Of a stretch of 64,000 bases of DNA, positions 12,101-24,222 are shown piece after piece. Position numbers and translations under genes: made by a program. Positions within the stretch are counted from its first letter, which is position 1. The number at the start of each line of letters is the position of its first letter. The notes beneath the pieces were generated by a model. The model was not told the DNA's origin. It made no database searches and saw only the letters and a program-made list of their open reading frames with translations. Source of the stretch: Phycomyces blakesleeanus NRRL 1555(-) (taxonomy: Eukaryota > Mucoromycota > Mucoromycetes > Mucorales > Phycomycetaceae); the NCBI RefSeq assembly GCF_001638985.1, contig NW_017265151.1:124001-188000 (forward strand), given 5' to 3'.

Positions 12101-12204
12101 TGATTATGGTTTTTTAGGAGGAAATGGTAACAAAGGAAACAGGTTTTAATAGCCAAATTAATATGATGACCGAATATATTTCTCAACTAAATCAAAACCA
12201 TTAA
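9112..12204 (+). CDS. PPP1R21-like coiled-coil protein (KLRAQ domain; FERRY complex subunit Fy-2 homologue)
   Basis: In animals PPP1R21 is a scaffold of the FERRY complex, a Rab5 effector linking early endosomes to mRNAs. Thirteen exons: 9112-9154, 9320-9386, 9462-9504, 9628-9690, 9762-9842, 9964-10075, 10155-10371, 10430-10574, 10648-10737, 10852-10960, 11039-11781, 11856-12020, 12118-12204; 654 aa. The spliced N-terminus reads ELAQKHDVLFQKYSQLKARH, then VVLKNAVIK, KEKELRKLQEQLDLLAF and HNERLTKRIDAFQ. This follows the KLRAQ domain order (YSKLRAQN.VLKKAV, LR.LQ..L..L.FRN..L.KRV). Long coiled coils follow, then an acidic Glu/Lys-rich linker in exon 11 (about residues 395-540), and a tail with INMMTEYISQLNQ resembling the vertebrate C-terminus. 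All introns are GT-AG except intron 3 (AAG|GCATGC), apparently GC-AG. Human PPP1R21 is somewhat longer (780 aa). Family assignment is from motif order, not alignment. Confidence 0.75.
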
Positions 12205-12225
12205 AGCTGTCTATTCTATGCTCTC

Positions 12226-12262
<37 letters not shown>

Positions 12263-15200
12263 GTAATAATAATAATGTACACTGTAAATTCAATAAACCC
12301 CTCATATATTTACCAAACATGGTTGGATCCCCAGTCTTGTTGTCCAACTCTAATTCGATTAAGTATCGTGTATTTATTACGTTGATTTACTCGAATGACT
12401 TGCACTATTTTTTAATATTTAATATCATATATTCTGTATTAGAAAATATGTATAAATCGAGAAAATACCCTGATAATTAATATATCATATTCTATATATT
12501 TAAAAAGGAAGGGAGATACTTTTCAAATGGCTTACATTTGGTCCTTCTATATTTTTAAAACAAGTTCATGAATTACTCTTGCCCAGATAACTCACAATGT
12601 AATTGCGTTTCCAATTGATATAAACAACAAGGAAAAGTAACGTGGCAAGAACCTTCTTTAAATTAGCTCAATATTTAAAATAGATTACTTAATGACTTTT
12701 TGGAAGGTATGAATAAAGTAGTTTACTAACTGAAATATTTCTTCATTTGAAAAGAATCTAATGGCATTGTCTTAACAACATAGAAATTTAAAGATTTTTT
12801 AATTCTCTACTTTCTTTGTTTCTTAAATAATATCAACTAAGAAAAATGTATAATAAAAATTGAAAACTTTATTTTTTCTATTAAATAAAGCTTTGATTGT
12901 ATCAAAAGCATCAGATAATTCAAAGGATTTAGCAGCTGTAAAAACCTTGGAAGCTTAAGAGACTTTAAAGACTTGGAAGATTTTGGGTGGTTTAAGGGAT
13001 ATGAGGGGTAGGAGGGATATGAGGAGTACGAGGAATATGAGAATTATAGAGGCCCTAATGGATTTAAGAGCTACAGGGGCTAAAAGGGCTTTAAAGTCTC
13101 CGAAGATATCAGAGATCTTAAATAATTCAATAATATCAGATATATTCTTTTCATCATCACATACGTATTATTACACACATACACTATATACAATGGTGAT
13201 TGTCTGTCCAATCGAGATAAACAGTAAAGAAGTAGTTAAAGTTAGAGATAAAATTTTAAATCATATAGCAATTGAATTTACACAAAAGAACAGCTGGCTA
13301 TCAAGATAGTTCTAGAAATTTGAAAGGCTTTCATAAATTTAGACAAACTAGTAGTGAAAATGGGTAGTGAATACTTAAAATTAATAACAGCATAAAAAGC
13401 ACATAAGACACTTTAGGAAGAAGTAGTATCATAAATGCTAAAAGATAAGTATACAGCATATGAAATAAAGTAAAAGAAACCAAACAACAAGTCCAATTAT
13501 TGATATTTTATTTGAACCAAAAGTTTCAATTTTTGTATGGGTTTGTATTTGTTTTAGTATCAAATATTTAAATAATCTTAGACAAACGGTCTTGTCTTTC
13601 TTAGAATAGTATGGTTATTTCTTATTAGATTGTCTCAATGGAGACAACAGGTCTACCTAGTATATATATATATATAATGGTTAGATCAAGTTTAATTATC
13701 CTTGGGTTTAGTTGATTTATATGCATAGGACAAATATTATCCAAGTAAAAAACACACACACACACAATAAAGTAAATGGCTAATAAATCTCACTTTGAAG
13801 AATACAACAATCTTCTATTGCTCCCTCCTAACGTTTCAAATCATAGAACCATTGTTTACAAGTAATAAGCATACTATTTTTTGGATTAATGCACTCGTAA
13901 ATAACTTAAGAAATATATTCCCGCATGTATCCACTTGTCAAATTAGTTATCGTAAATTCTATTCTCTTTGGAAATAGTTCATAATATTTAAGAATTTGGC
14001 TATTTTAGCGACTTAACAACAGAAATAGAAACATCCAAGTGTAATCCTGTATATCTATACATCAAAAACAATCTATTGGATCTCAAAGTTAAGTATTACA
14101 GCGAGTTTTTTTTTTAGTCAAGGAAAAGGTGTGGTAGGTTTGGCTTTGAGATTTAATTATATCCCTCATCAGATTTTCAAAAAAATTATCAAAGGTGTAC
14201 ACGAGCCTTTGATTGCTAGAAGAAAAGAAAAGAAAATACGCTAATTACCCAATAATAAACTCTCAGAATAATTCTGTTAAGGCATGGGCCGGTGAACCTA
14301 ATCGATTCCATAACCTTGGGTGCACTTTCAATGTAATATGAAAACTAGCCTTGGTTTGTTTGTTTTTTCTTTTGACGTGTGGTTTGAGTTAACCCCTCAT
14401 CAGAATAGACTCAGAATCTACCTTCAATTAAAGCGAAATTATAAAGTGTATATCAAGTCTGATTTATTTGAACTGGTAGAATATCATAGTGTGATTTGTA
14501 TTAAAAAAAAAGTCTCGATTCTACAGCACAATAAATCGTGTAAAACAAAATATCACCTTTACTATATTGTTTTTTTTATTGATCTCACATTTATTACTTT
14601 TGGGGATATTCACTAAGATGGTATTATTATTACTCTCAATTGTGTCTGTGTGCCTTCAAATATTTTAAGGTCACTACAATATCAACCTGTGTAGTACAAT
14701 CAATGCTCTCATAAATTGCCTCTTCTAGATATATCCTCTATAGTCTCTGAGGGAACACAGGATATATAGAAAGAGGGAAAAGGAGACATGCGTTATCTTT
14801 AGAGATTTTGTAACAATAACTGACCCAGTGAGCCACTTGTCTTTTACATACATCACAAGTTATGGATCCTACGTCAATTGGATCTACAGTTTCAACTGAA
14901 AAAGCAATTGACTGTATTCACAAAAGCTTATAACAATATTTATTGTTTAATCTTGGCTAAATGTATTCTTATGAATAAAAAAAAACAAATGACCAGTAAT
15001 ACTTTTCATATTGCATTTATTTATACATATAAAAAATCAAAACTAAAGAGATCAACGTAAATATAGTATTTTCTATGAGACATTTGCCAGCTTGAGTTCA
15101 AATGCGTGAATACAAGGTAACACAATGGTATGTAAGTGAGAGTGCAGTAAGCATTCAAAGTAACAAAGCAGTTCTTCATCCGAAACTCGCTGCTAGCACT

Positions 15201-16148
15201 CTTGTCCTTTTTTTATTCTTCTTCTTTCTTTAATTCATAAATACACCAGTAAATAAGAGTATAGCTGTTACACTTGTTACACTGCAAAATATGTCAATTT
15301 CCTCTTCAGGTAGAAAGGTAGGACATAGAAATAGAAAATCGCTCATGTTGAGTCAATTTCTGGATGAGAGGATAACTTCAAATGGTCTCTCAACTGGCCA
15401 CTGTACCAACGTATCGATGTATTTCTAGCCAAAACTAGATGAAAAGTTATGAAAACTCAATCTTGTGAACACAACAAGACTATTAAAAATCACTTATCAT
15501 TTCCCTCCTTTTTGTGTAAAATCAAAACTGAATGAAAATGATCTCTAGTAACAATAATATATAAGAAGTGTACATATGATAAAAAAAAAATTTTTTTTGA
15601 TACATGAATTCCAGTAAAAAAGTTATATTGTCGCTGTCTTGGCAAACATACAAGTATTATTATTGATAAAAAACACCCGTAGTCAGTAAGCGTATGGACA
15701 CATGGGTGTGTTTTTTGCTGATCTATATTTGAGAGTAAATCGCGCTTCGTTTGGACTACAATCTTGTCCAAAATTGGTTGAGCGATTAAAAATCATATAG
15801 AAACTTTCTTTTTTTTTATGCTTCAAGCTATCACTAAGTAAACTTGAGTTAATAACGCTATAGACTGATCATTAAGAGGCATTTTGCAAATATGCTTTCC
15901 TTTTCAGCAACATTATAATAACTAAAACAAATCAAGATTTCCAAAAAGGACAGTCCACTTACTTATCATAATTATTATGGTGAACAGAAAAATGACATAT
16001 TTTTCAATCTCAATATATATATATATATACCCCTCATTTGATCCCCATTATCATATTCCCTTAGTATATCCAGACCATTTCTTGTAATATCTTCATAATA
16101 CTCAAACAAGTCTTCTTCAATTGAACCGATCGAAAAAGGACTCTACTA
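12205..16148. other. 3.9-kb gene-free AT-rich region
   Basis: No ORF here has an ATG start, codon bias, splice partners and a recognisable motif together. Contents: an AAT microsatellite (12226-12276), a purine-rich stretch of imperfect GGATATGAGG-type repeats (about 12950-13090), a CA run (about 13752-13765), AT runs (near 13660 and 16015), and the promoter of the ATPase gene at the right end. A 98-codon frame at 14320-14616 starts at GTG and was not accepted. Confidence 0.5.
12226..12276. repeat. AAT trinucleotide microsatellite
   Basis: About 17 units of AAT with one G interruption, starting some 20 nt after the stop codon of the PPP1R21-like gene, so probably inside its 3' UTR. Confidence 0.9.
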
Positions 16149-19100
16149 ATGAGCAGTAACAAGAAAGACATCGAAGAAGGCGTTGAACACACCCGTGTCA
16201 TTCATTTCGAAGACGCAGAAATCAAGCGTGATGGTGCCAACCTTTCTCATATCCCTCTCCATGGTCGAACCGGTACTCATGAATCGGCTGGGCAAGTGAT
16301 TATTGCCTACCGTACTCTCTCTATTACTGTATCCGAGAACCAGACCAAAGGAAAAACAAAGGCCAAAAAGAACGACTTGAGTGAAGGTAAAGAAAAAAAA
16401 ATACGATGACTAATTGTTTGATTTTTAATTTTACTAATTTAATCGTTTTAGATCTTACAAATGTCAACTACCACAACCTTTCTATTCTTGAGCTCTCTCA
16501 GCAGTACAGTACTAGCATAGAAAGAGGTCTTGACAAGGAACAGGCCACAAAACGTAGCGCTCAGTACGGCAAGAATGCAATCTCTCCTCCTCCTAGTAAC
16601 TGGGGAAAGAAGCTATTCAATTATTTCTTTGGTGGTTTTTGCAGTCTCTTGTGGTTCGCTAGTATTATTTGCTGGTGAGTAGCCTTGAAAGCAACTTTTC
16701 TATATAAAAAGAAGCACACTAATTCATTCAATCATTTTAGGATTTCATGGAAACCTCTTGGAAACCCAAACCCAGCCCCTCTCAACTTGGCTCTGGCTGT
16801 TATTCTTATGTTCGTCGTCTTTTTGCAAGCCTTTTTTAATGCTTGGCAAGATTGGTCTACCAACCGTGTAATGCACTCTATCAACAACATGCTTCCCACC
16901 CAAACACTGGTACAAAGAGAGAACAATGTGATTACTATCGATGCTGTTGGTCTTGTCCCTGGTGATATTGTCCATGTCAAGATGGGAAACAAGATCCCTG
17001 CAGATCTACGCCTTATTGAAGTTTCTGACGATCTCAAGTTCGATCGTTCTGTTCTCACTGGTGAATCCGAAGCCATTCCTGGTACTGTTGATGCTACAGA
17101 TTCCAACGTTCTCGAGAGTCACAACGTGGCTATGATGGGTACCCACTGCTTGAATGGATCTGCTGTTGGTGTAGTAGTGGCTATTGGTGACAACACATTG
17201 ATGGGTCGTATTGCCCGTCTTTCTCTGGCTGATAATGGAGCCCGTACACTTTTGCAAATTGAAATTTTACGCTTTGTTATCATTATTGCTGTTCTTTCTA
17301 TCACTGTTGGTGCTGCTTGTATTATAACCTGGGCCGCATGGCTTCGTGTCTCTTATCCTGACTTCTTGACTGTTTCTAATGCTTTGATTGCTGTTATCAG
17401 TGTTATCGTTGCTTTCGTCCCAGAGGGTAAGTTTTATATATTTGTGTGTGTATGCAAGGTTTGGAATATGTTACTCAATTTTTTTTAAAAAACTTTGTTT
17501 AGGTATGCCTGTTGCTGTTACACTTTGCCTTACACTTATTGCCAACCGTATGAAGAGAAACAATGTTCTCTGCAAGGTTCTTACCACAGTCGAAACTCTT
17601 GGAAGTGTCAATGTCCTTTGTTCTGACAAAACCGGTACTCTCACCGAAAACAAAATGTTTGTGTCTGATGCTTGTATCTACAACGAATATTTGGCCTCCC
17701 ATGTATGCCGTGATGTTTTGGTTCAAAGAGATATCGAGGTAGTCAACAAGTATGCCCTCTCCCACCAGGTTGGCCATCTCCAGGCCGTTTCTGCCCTTTG
17801 TAACGGATCACGCTTTGACCCTGAAACCATGCATGAACAAGTACGCTTGAGAAAAACTTTTGGTGATGCCACAGATTCTGCTATCCTTCGCTTTGCTGAG
17901 CAGACCAACCCTTCGTCCACTGTCGCCGACTGCCGTGAAAAATCAGAAAAGATTTTCGAGATTCCTTTCAACTCCAAGAACAAATGGATGCTTACTATTC
18001 ACCGCCCCTTCCACCCTGACATGGCCAACGCTCTCTCCTCCAACACAACGCACGTATCCACTGACGATTGGGTTCTGATCTGTAAGGGTGCCCCTGATGT
18101 TTTGATGAACCGCTGCACACATGTTATCTTGCCAGATGGTGTTGAGGAGCCATTGACTGATAAGCGCCGTGAATTGTTGGAAGAGGTTCAGACTCGCTGG
18201 GCTAATGACGGAAAGCGTGTTTTGTTATTGGCTCGTCGTGTAATTAAAGCTAGCGATACCCCCAATAATATCCAGGCCGGAACATCAAGCTTTGGTGCCT
18301 GGGCTACACAGATGAACCAGAACTTGGTTGTAATTGGACTTTTGGCTATTGTTGATCCTCCTCGTGCTGACAGTGCAGAGACTGTAAAGATTTGTCGTCG
18401 TGCTGGTATTCGTTTCTACATGGTTACTGGTGGTAAGTTTTAGCTCTTCTTCTTTTTTTTGTTAAAAAAATTGTATATAATGATTTGTTTTATTGACCAT
18501 CTTGTTCAATAGATTTCCCTACTACTGCTGCTGCAATTGCTCGTCAAATTGGTATCTTTACCACCGCCCATCCCAAGACTATCAAAGACCTTGATCCTTC
18601 TAGACCTATAGACCAGATCCCACGATATATCCAAACTGAATTCAACAATTCTTCCAGCATTGAGCTCACTCAGAAGGGTTCCTCTGAGACCACTCTTGAG
18701 GATTCCACTTCCCTTCTGTTATCCGGAACCGATCTTATTACTCTGAACGATAACCAGTGGGAGCAGGTGTGCCAGTTTGAAGAGATCGTATTTGCTCGTA
18801 CTTCTCCCGATCAAAAGCTCAGAATCATCAAAGAGTTCCAAAAGCGTGATAATGTGGTTGCCATGACAGGTGACGGTGTTAACGACGCTCCTTCTCTCAA
18901 GGCTGCTGATGTTGGTGTAGCTATGGGCGGTGGAAGTGACGTGGCCATTGAGGCTGCTGACATGGTTCTCTTGGACCAATTCTCAAGTATTATTGCTGCT
19001 ATCGAAAACGGTCGTTTGGTGTTTGATAATCTCAAGAAGGTTATTCTTTACTTGCTCCCGGCTGGTTCCTGGTCTGAGTTGTGGCCTGTGGTTGTCAACA

Positions 19101-19783
19101 TCTTCTTTGGATCTCCTCAAACCCTGTCCTCTTTCCAGATGATTGTTATCTGTGTTTTGACTGATCTGATGCCCTCCATGGCTTTGATGATGGAGAAGCC
19201 AGAAGCTGGTCTTCTTACACGCTTACCCCGTCGACCCAAGCAAGACCGCCTTGTGAATGCTCGGTTATTGATGCAGGCTTATGGTTTTATTGGTATTATG
19301 GAGATGGCCTCTTCTATGTTTATGTTCTATCTCTACCTTGGAATGAATGGCTTGCCCCCAAACAAGGTCTTCTTCTCTTTCTCAAACTTCAACAGTCCTG
19401 ATGGCTATATGGGTTACACTGCCAGCGAAATCAGCAGCCTCCTTTACACCGCCCAGTCAATTTACTTTGTTAACCTGGTCATCTGCCAATGGGGTAATGT
19501 CCTCTCTACACGTACTCGCCGCCTCTCTCTCTTCCAAACAAATCCTCTGTGGGGACCCAGCCAGAACTTGTATCTCTTTGCTGCCATGATTGGCTCGCTT
19601 ATTATTGCGCTGATTATTCTTTATGTACCCGTATTCAACACATACCTCCAGACTTCACCTATTCCCGTCAAGTTCTGGTTCATTCCCTTTGGATGGGCTG
19701 GTATGATTATGGCTGCTGATGAAACGCGCAAATTCCTTGCCCGAACATACCCCAAGGGATTCTTTGGAAAACTTGCTTGGTAA
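16149..19783 (+). CDS. P-type cation ATPase, Na+,K+-ATPase alpha-like (P2C-type)
   Basis: Transports cations across a membrane by ATP hydrolysis through an aspartyl-phosphate intermediate. Five exons: 16149-16386, 16452-16674, 16741-17426, 17503-18432, 18513-19783; 1,115 aa. Key sites: actuator TGES near 260-263, M4 FVPEGMPVAVTL, phosphorylation motif DKTGTLT (Asp near 424), GDGVNDAP near 810, and six further hydrophobic segments. Features favouring the P2C branch are NYFFGGFCSLLWFASI before M1 and RRPKQDRLVNARLLMQAYGFIG after M6, close to animal Na,K/H,K pumps. Unusually, M6 reads VICVLTDLMPSMAL: the second Asp (D808 of the animal pump) is kept, but the D804 position appears to be Cys. M5 lacks the NIPEITPF motif. 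No beta subunit was seen. The N-terminal region (about 125 aa) is long. Ion specificity is therefore uncertain. Confidence 0.88.
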
Positions 19784-21080
19784 AAGCAAAAAAAAAATTG
19801 TATACATATTTATATAGTTTTTACTTTATTTTATTTTTTTGACCAACTTGTGTCTGTCTACCCCTTACATCCATCACCTGTGTATCATTTTATTTTTCTA
19901 TTTACCCAGTTACCCAGTTACTCTAGTATTTGCTTTATCGTCATCATATATCCAATAATAAATATTAATAAATAATCATTAGAAATACATATATAAAACA
20001 ACATTAATAATAATAGCAATTGTATGTATCAAATGCTTGAATCTGTTTGTCTAAATATAAAGACTTTCTTGTTTCTTTTGGAGAGGAGGAGGGCGATGAA
20101 ATGACTGTATAGATTTGAGAATCAGAATCAGAATACGAATACGAATAAATACATTAACATTAATCATGGAAGAATTCATTGGTTGGCTGTTTTTTTTTAT
20201 TATTATTTCTTGTAAATTTTGAGGTTGAGAGCTCTAGACCTGACACGCTTAATTAATCGTAATATCTTGGGCTCTTTGGTTTTCATCGATTAATATCCAA
20301 CTTTAACCCGAATTATTAAAACCAAGACAAGATATTGTCGGTAGTTCTTTATTTTATTTCTACACTTGAATTTGTTAGGCTATTTAAAGATTTATGAATA
20401 TAAGGCATGCATGTATGCGTAAATGCGTGCATACATACGTATTATATGTACTATTTTGTTTTTTTTTCTTTACTTGGTAGAAAGCGAACATAATTCAATT
20501 CTTGTTTAAAGACGCCTATTGCCTTTTTTTTTTCTTTTATAACCCTTTTCTCCTATTAAAAGTAGTGTGCTTTTATATCAAAGAAATATCATTATCAGAA
20601 GAAAAGTCACAGTAAGGTCTGAAATCTGTATAAAGCAGAAAATGTAAAAAATAAAGATTTTTCTGTTTAAAATGAACTCAATGACGTCCAGAATTTGTTA
20701 ATATAATTATATTAATGCTTTCTATTATTTGCCCTTTATTTTTGTAGTGGAAGAATCGATAACCGATATCACTAGTCCTATCACTAAAACCTCTCTGATC
20801 CTACAAAGATAATAGTAATAATAATATTATTATTATTATTATTCATTTATAAAATATATACAATATATATATATATATATATGTGTGTGTATCGGAATAT
20901 GCCGGTAATCGGCGGATGCTCAACAAGTGTCAGCATTACAAAATTTTATAGTCTCTAAAATAGAACCCAATGCAAGGCCTTGTATAAAAACCCAAAGAAA
21001 ATATATCCAAGTTTACGTGTATTAAATGATGTACGATCCCAATCCAACTGTCTTACTATTACTTTTTGATTGATTCATTC
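19784..21080. other. Intergenic region between P2C ATPase and arrestin A
   Basis: AT-rich 3' flank of the ATPase and promoter of the arrestin gene. Holds ATT and AT microsatellites at about 20825-20884. No supported ORF or RNA gene. Confidence 0.5.
20983..20989 (+). promoter_or_regulatory. Candidate TATA box of arrestin A
   Basis: TATAAAA about 92 nt upstream of the ATG at 21081, in a slightly GC-richer context (GGCCTTG before it). Position and sequence fit a core promoter; not tested. Confidence 0.4.
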
Positions 21081-22229
21081 ATGGGCCTTCTTGAAATCAA
21101 GCTAGAAAACCAGACATTGGTCCTCAGAGGCAACCAAGAAGAGTCACCGGGATGTGTTTTACGCGGGAACCTCTCCTTACACCTTGTGGAGAAAACTCGC
21201 CTAAAGTCACTCTGGCTTCGGTTACTCGGACAGGTCAAAGTTGAATGGGATGATGGTAAGTTTCTGGTGTAATCAACATCTCAAGGACTTGTGTACTCAG
21301 TACTATCTGTAGACAACATCCGCCGGTGGTCCTCAAAGGTACACTCAATCAAGTCGGTAAAATCTCAAAAGACAGAAAACACCTTTCTGGAACACGAGTG
21401 GATGTTCCTAGCCCCTTCAAAACATCCCCATACTTTCATGCCAGGTGTATACACTTATCAATTTGAGTTGATTTTACCTGGTACTCTTGCCGAAACCTTG
21501 GATTTGCCGAGCACTACAATTCACTACAAACTCAAAGCTATGGCAGAGCGCCCGGGCTTTACAACAAATCTAGTGGCAAAACAGAAAATGGGGGTTGTTC
21601 GACATTTACCTCCTAGTATACATATGCACTATCCGATACGGGCTGTCGAATCGTGGGCTGGCAGACTACAGATTGAAGTGATCTTGCCGAGGCGACACTA
21701 TGAACGAGGAGAAGGAATTGATATTGAACTTTCGGTACATATTTTACCAGAAGAGCTACGTATCCGTAATCTGTCCTGTGCCCTCAAAGAATACCTCACG
21801 ATTTTCACCAGCTCCAAGAAAAAGACCAAGACACGACTTACTGGTTTTGTTCGTGACGACAATTTTCCTGCAGATGAATATGTCACCAAGCTTGAACATT
21901 TCTGTATTCCACAACACACTCAATGGGATACAAACAACGCATTATTCCATATTCGGCATAAAATTCAATTCATCATTTCCCTTATCGATCGTTACGGTCA
22001 TGTAGCGGAGATGCGAACATCTTTGCCTATTGTGATAGTCCCGCCAGTAGAAGAAGTGAATGATCTGCCGACGTATGAAGATTCTTGGAGGTCAGAAGCC
22101 GTCTGCCCAGCTGCATACACGATACCTATGGATAGCGAATGTGTAGAATACAATACATGTGGAATATATAACTATGACGACGTTGACTCTAATTTGTATC
22201 GCCTTCCATCGTACAAAAGTACGGCCTAA
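21081..22229 (+). CDS. Alpha-arrestin (ART-like ubiquitin-ligase adaptor), copy A
   Basis: Alpha-arrestins recruit the Rsp5/Nedd4 ubiquitin ligase to membrane transporters to trigger endocytosis. Two exons, 21081-21255 and 21313-22229, give 363 aa. The open frame continues upstream only through a TTG, so the ATG at 21081 is chosen. The arrestin N fold opens with VLRGNQEESPGCVLRG and KVEWDD, then LEHEWMFL, the conserved FELILPGTLAETL and YKLKAMAERPGF; the C-lobe carries IRNLSCALKEY. The C-terminal tail has LPTY (about 310-313) and LPSY (about 356-359), LPxY-type motifs that bind WW domains. The sole intron sits where arrestin B (35407) has its first intron, after KV.W, so the two are paralogues. 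Arrestin B has two extra introns. Confidence 0.85.
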
Positions 22230-22602
22230 AAGAAATCTTGACAGATTTTTCTCACTGTAAATATAATATAATTAATTAAGAAATAAATAAATAAAAAATA
22301 AATAAAAAAGCCTCTTTGTACAGTAAACCCAACCACCACGAATACCAGATAGATAGTTGATTTACTATAGATTTCTCAATAATAATAATAAAAATAATTA
22401 TAATTATACATTGAATACATGACAAAACAAAATCAATCCAACATATAAAGATGTATGTATGTCTGATGAGAAAAAGAGTATATGTATATTATATATATAC
22501 ATATATGTATATATATTGGTTGATTGATTGAGTGAATTATTAAGGGTGTGCTAGTAAACACATACTAATGAATGAAGGGAAAATAATTAAAGGGTGTATA
22601 AT
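22230..22602. other. Short convergent intergenic region
   Basis: 3' flanks of arrestin A (+) and ERG4 (-). Extremely AT-rich with AATAAA-like motifs and a TATATGTATATA stretch near 22480-22515. No gene seen. Confidence 0.6.
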
Positions 22603-24222
22603 TTAAAATACGTAAGGAATTAAGATGTATGGTACTCTCTCGCAATATCTCTCCCAGTCCTTTCCATACTTCTTCTCACAACGCTCCATATCACGCTTAG
22701 TGCGGTGAGTGAGGACAACAACAAAGAAACAGAAATAGAAGTAAGGCAAGAATGAACCAGCGCCAGTAATAAGACCCCAGCACAAAGACATTGTCAAATC
22801 TGCAGTATAATGGGGCTTGCGGACAACACCCCACCATCCTGAAGTGAGGAGAAGGTTGCCATGCTCGGTTTTGATGTAAGTAGGGTTCTTGATGTGGCCG
22901 TAGGGAAGCTGGGGGAAGGCATTACGGGCAAAGAAAGATCCATTTTGCTCCATGCGGAAACGGTTCTTTTGGGAATTACCAGTATCGAAGAAGTAATAGG
23001 CCAAGAGGAGGACGACGAAAAGAGTGGCAGTGTAGGGCAAAGAGTGGGTAATAGCTTTGCCAGTTGTGAGCTGGTACTTCATCAGGTAGATTGAGGCGTA
23101 ACAGTAGGTGAATGGGACACCGGCCATGTTCCAGAAAATCAACATGAAACCTACAGTCAAGCCCTTATTAAACCCTGTCTCTATCCCAGTATATATATAT
23201 ATATATTATTTACTTACCATCCTTTTCGTAAAAGATATCCCAAGAAGTGGGAATGCACTCCTCACCCTTCTGGCAAGCATTGACGTAAAGGAAGTGAGCA
23301 AGGACCATAAAGCAAGCAGGTCCAGTGACGACACCGGTGAGTTCGTACTGCTTAATCAAGCATGAAACAGACAAAAAGAACAGAATAGGCCAAGGGACAC
23401 GAATTTCAGCCCACATCTTGAGATCGACATGACCAATACGTGGGTTAAGAGGATAGCCCATGAAGAAATCGTAAAAGAAGTTTCCTGACAGACGATGGGA
23501 ATTTCCCTTAATTATGCTATCGATTTGAACCAATGCAGTCAAAGTGAACCCCCAGATGATTGCTACAGACATGATTCTACCAAAGTTATCGATGATCTCA
23601 GTCAAACGGAACACTCCGGTAAGGTGGAGAACAGCGGCCAAGACAAGAGTAAGATACCAAGACGACAAACCGTTACAAAGGTACTTGAGCTAAATAAAGT
23701 GCACCCAGTAACTGTCAGACAAACAACCTTTTTCCACAAAATAATAATAGTAATACTAATGTTTCACCAAAAATCAACAACAAGAAAGACCTTTGGACTT
23801 ACTCTTTTACCCTTGAGGGAAGGAATGGGGAGACCCTCGACAATAGGTCCAGGCATAATGTAGGCAAGGATGAATGAGTAGACAATGTATCCCATATAAA
23901 TCTTGGTTGCAGTCCAGTTGGGGGCAGCGTCAGCCACGACTTTCTCGACGATTTCGTGGAGGATGAAGCTGCGGATACCTTCGAAAGTGAATGTCTGAGG
24001 GTAGTAAATCTTTCCTTGGTGATATTCGAGCGAGACCCAGAAATAGTACATAAGACAAGGGAACCCGATCATCATTGCAGTGACGCCAAAGGGACCACCA
24101 AACTCGTAGACGATCTCGTTGTCAAGCGCTTCATCGCGTTTGGTGATTCCGGCTTTGTGGAGAGGAACACCATTCTTGTTCGTCTCTTCCTTTTTGTCTG
24201 TAACAACAGACTCTTTGGACAT
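22603..24222 (-). CDS. ERG4: Delta(24(24(1)))-sterol reductase (ERG4-type, last step of ergosterol synthesis)
   Basis: Reduces the C24(28) double bond of ergosta-5,7,22,24(28)-tetraenol with NADPH to give ergosterol in the ER membrane. Three exons on the minus strand: 24222-23803, 23689-23218, 23150-22603; 479 aa, the usual length of fungal Erg4. The N-terminal YEFGGPFGVTAMMIGFP and PIVEGLPIPSLKGKRLKYLC match the ERG4/ERG24 family. ECIPTSWDIFYEKDGFMLIF followed by WNMAGVPFTYCY is the ERG4-specific stretch, and the protein ends RVPYILIPYVF, the family signature. Many hydrophobic helices lie between. The tail-to-tail neighbour is arrestin A; the promoter region runs toward the R3H gene. A SCAP homologue lies about 18 kb to the right, so sterol feedback on this gene is plausible, but no SRE was identified with confidence. 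Confidence 0.92.

Noticed and set aside
14320..14616. 98-codon plus-strand ORF
   Set aside because: GTG start, AT-biased composition, no motif, no splice partner and no relation to its neighbours.
16732..17304. Antisense ORFs within the P2C ATPase
   Set aside because: Shadows of a strongly conserved coding exon on the plus strand.
21066..21080. Upstream start for arrestin A
   Set aside because: The codon at 21066 is TTG; the first ATG is at 21081, where the arrestin-like sequence begins.
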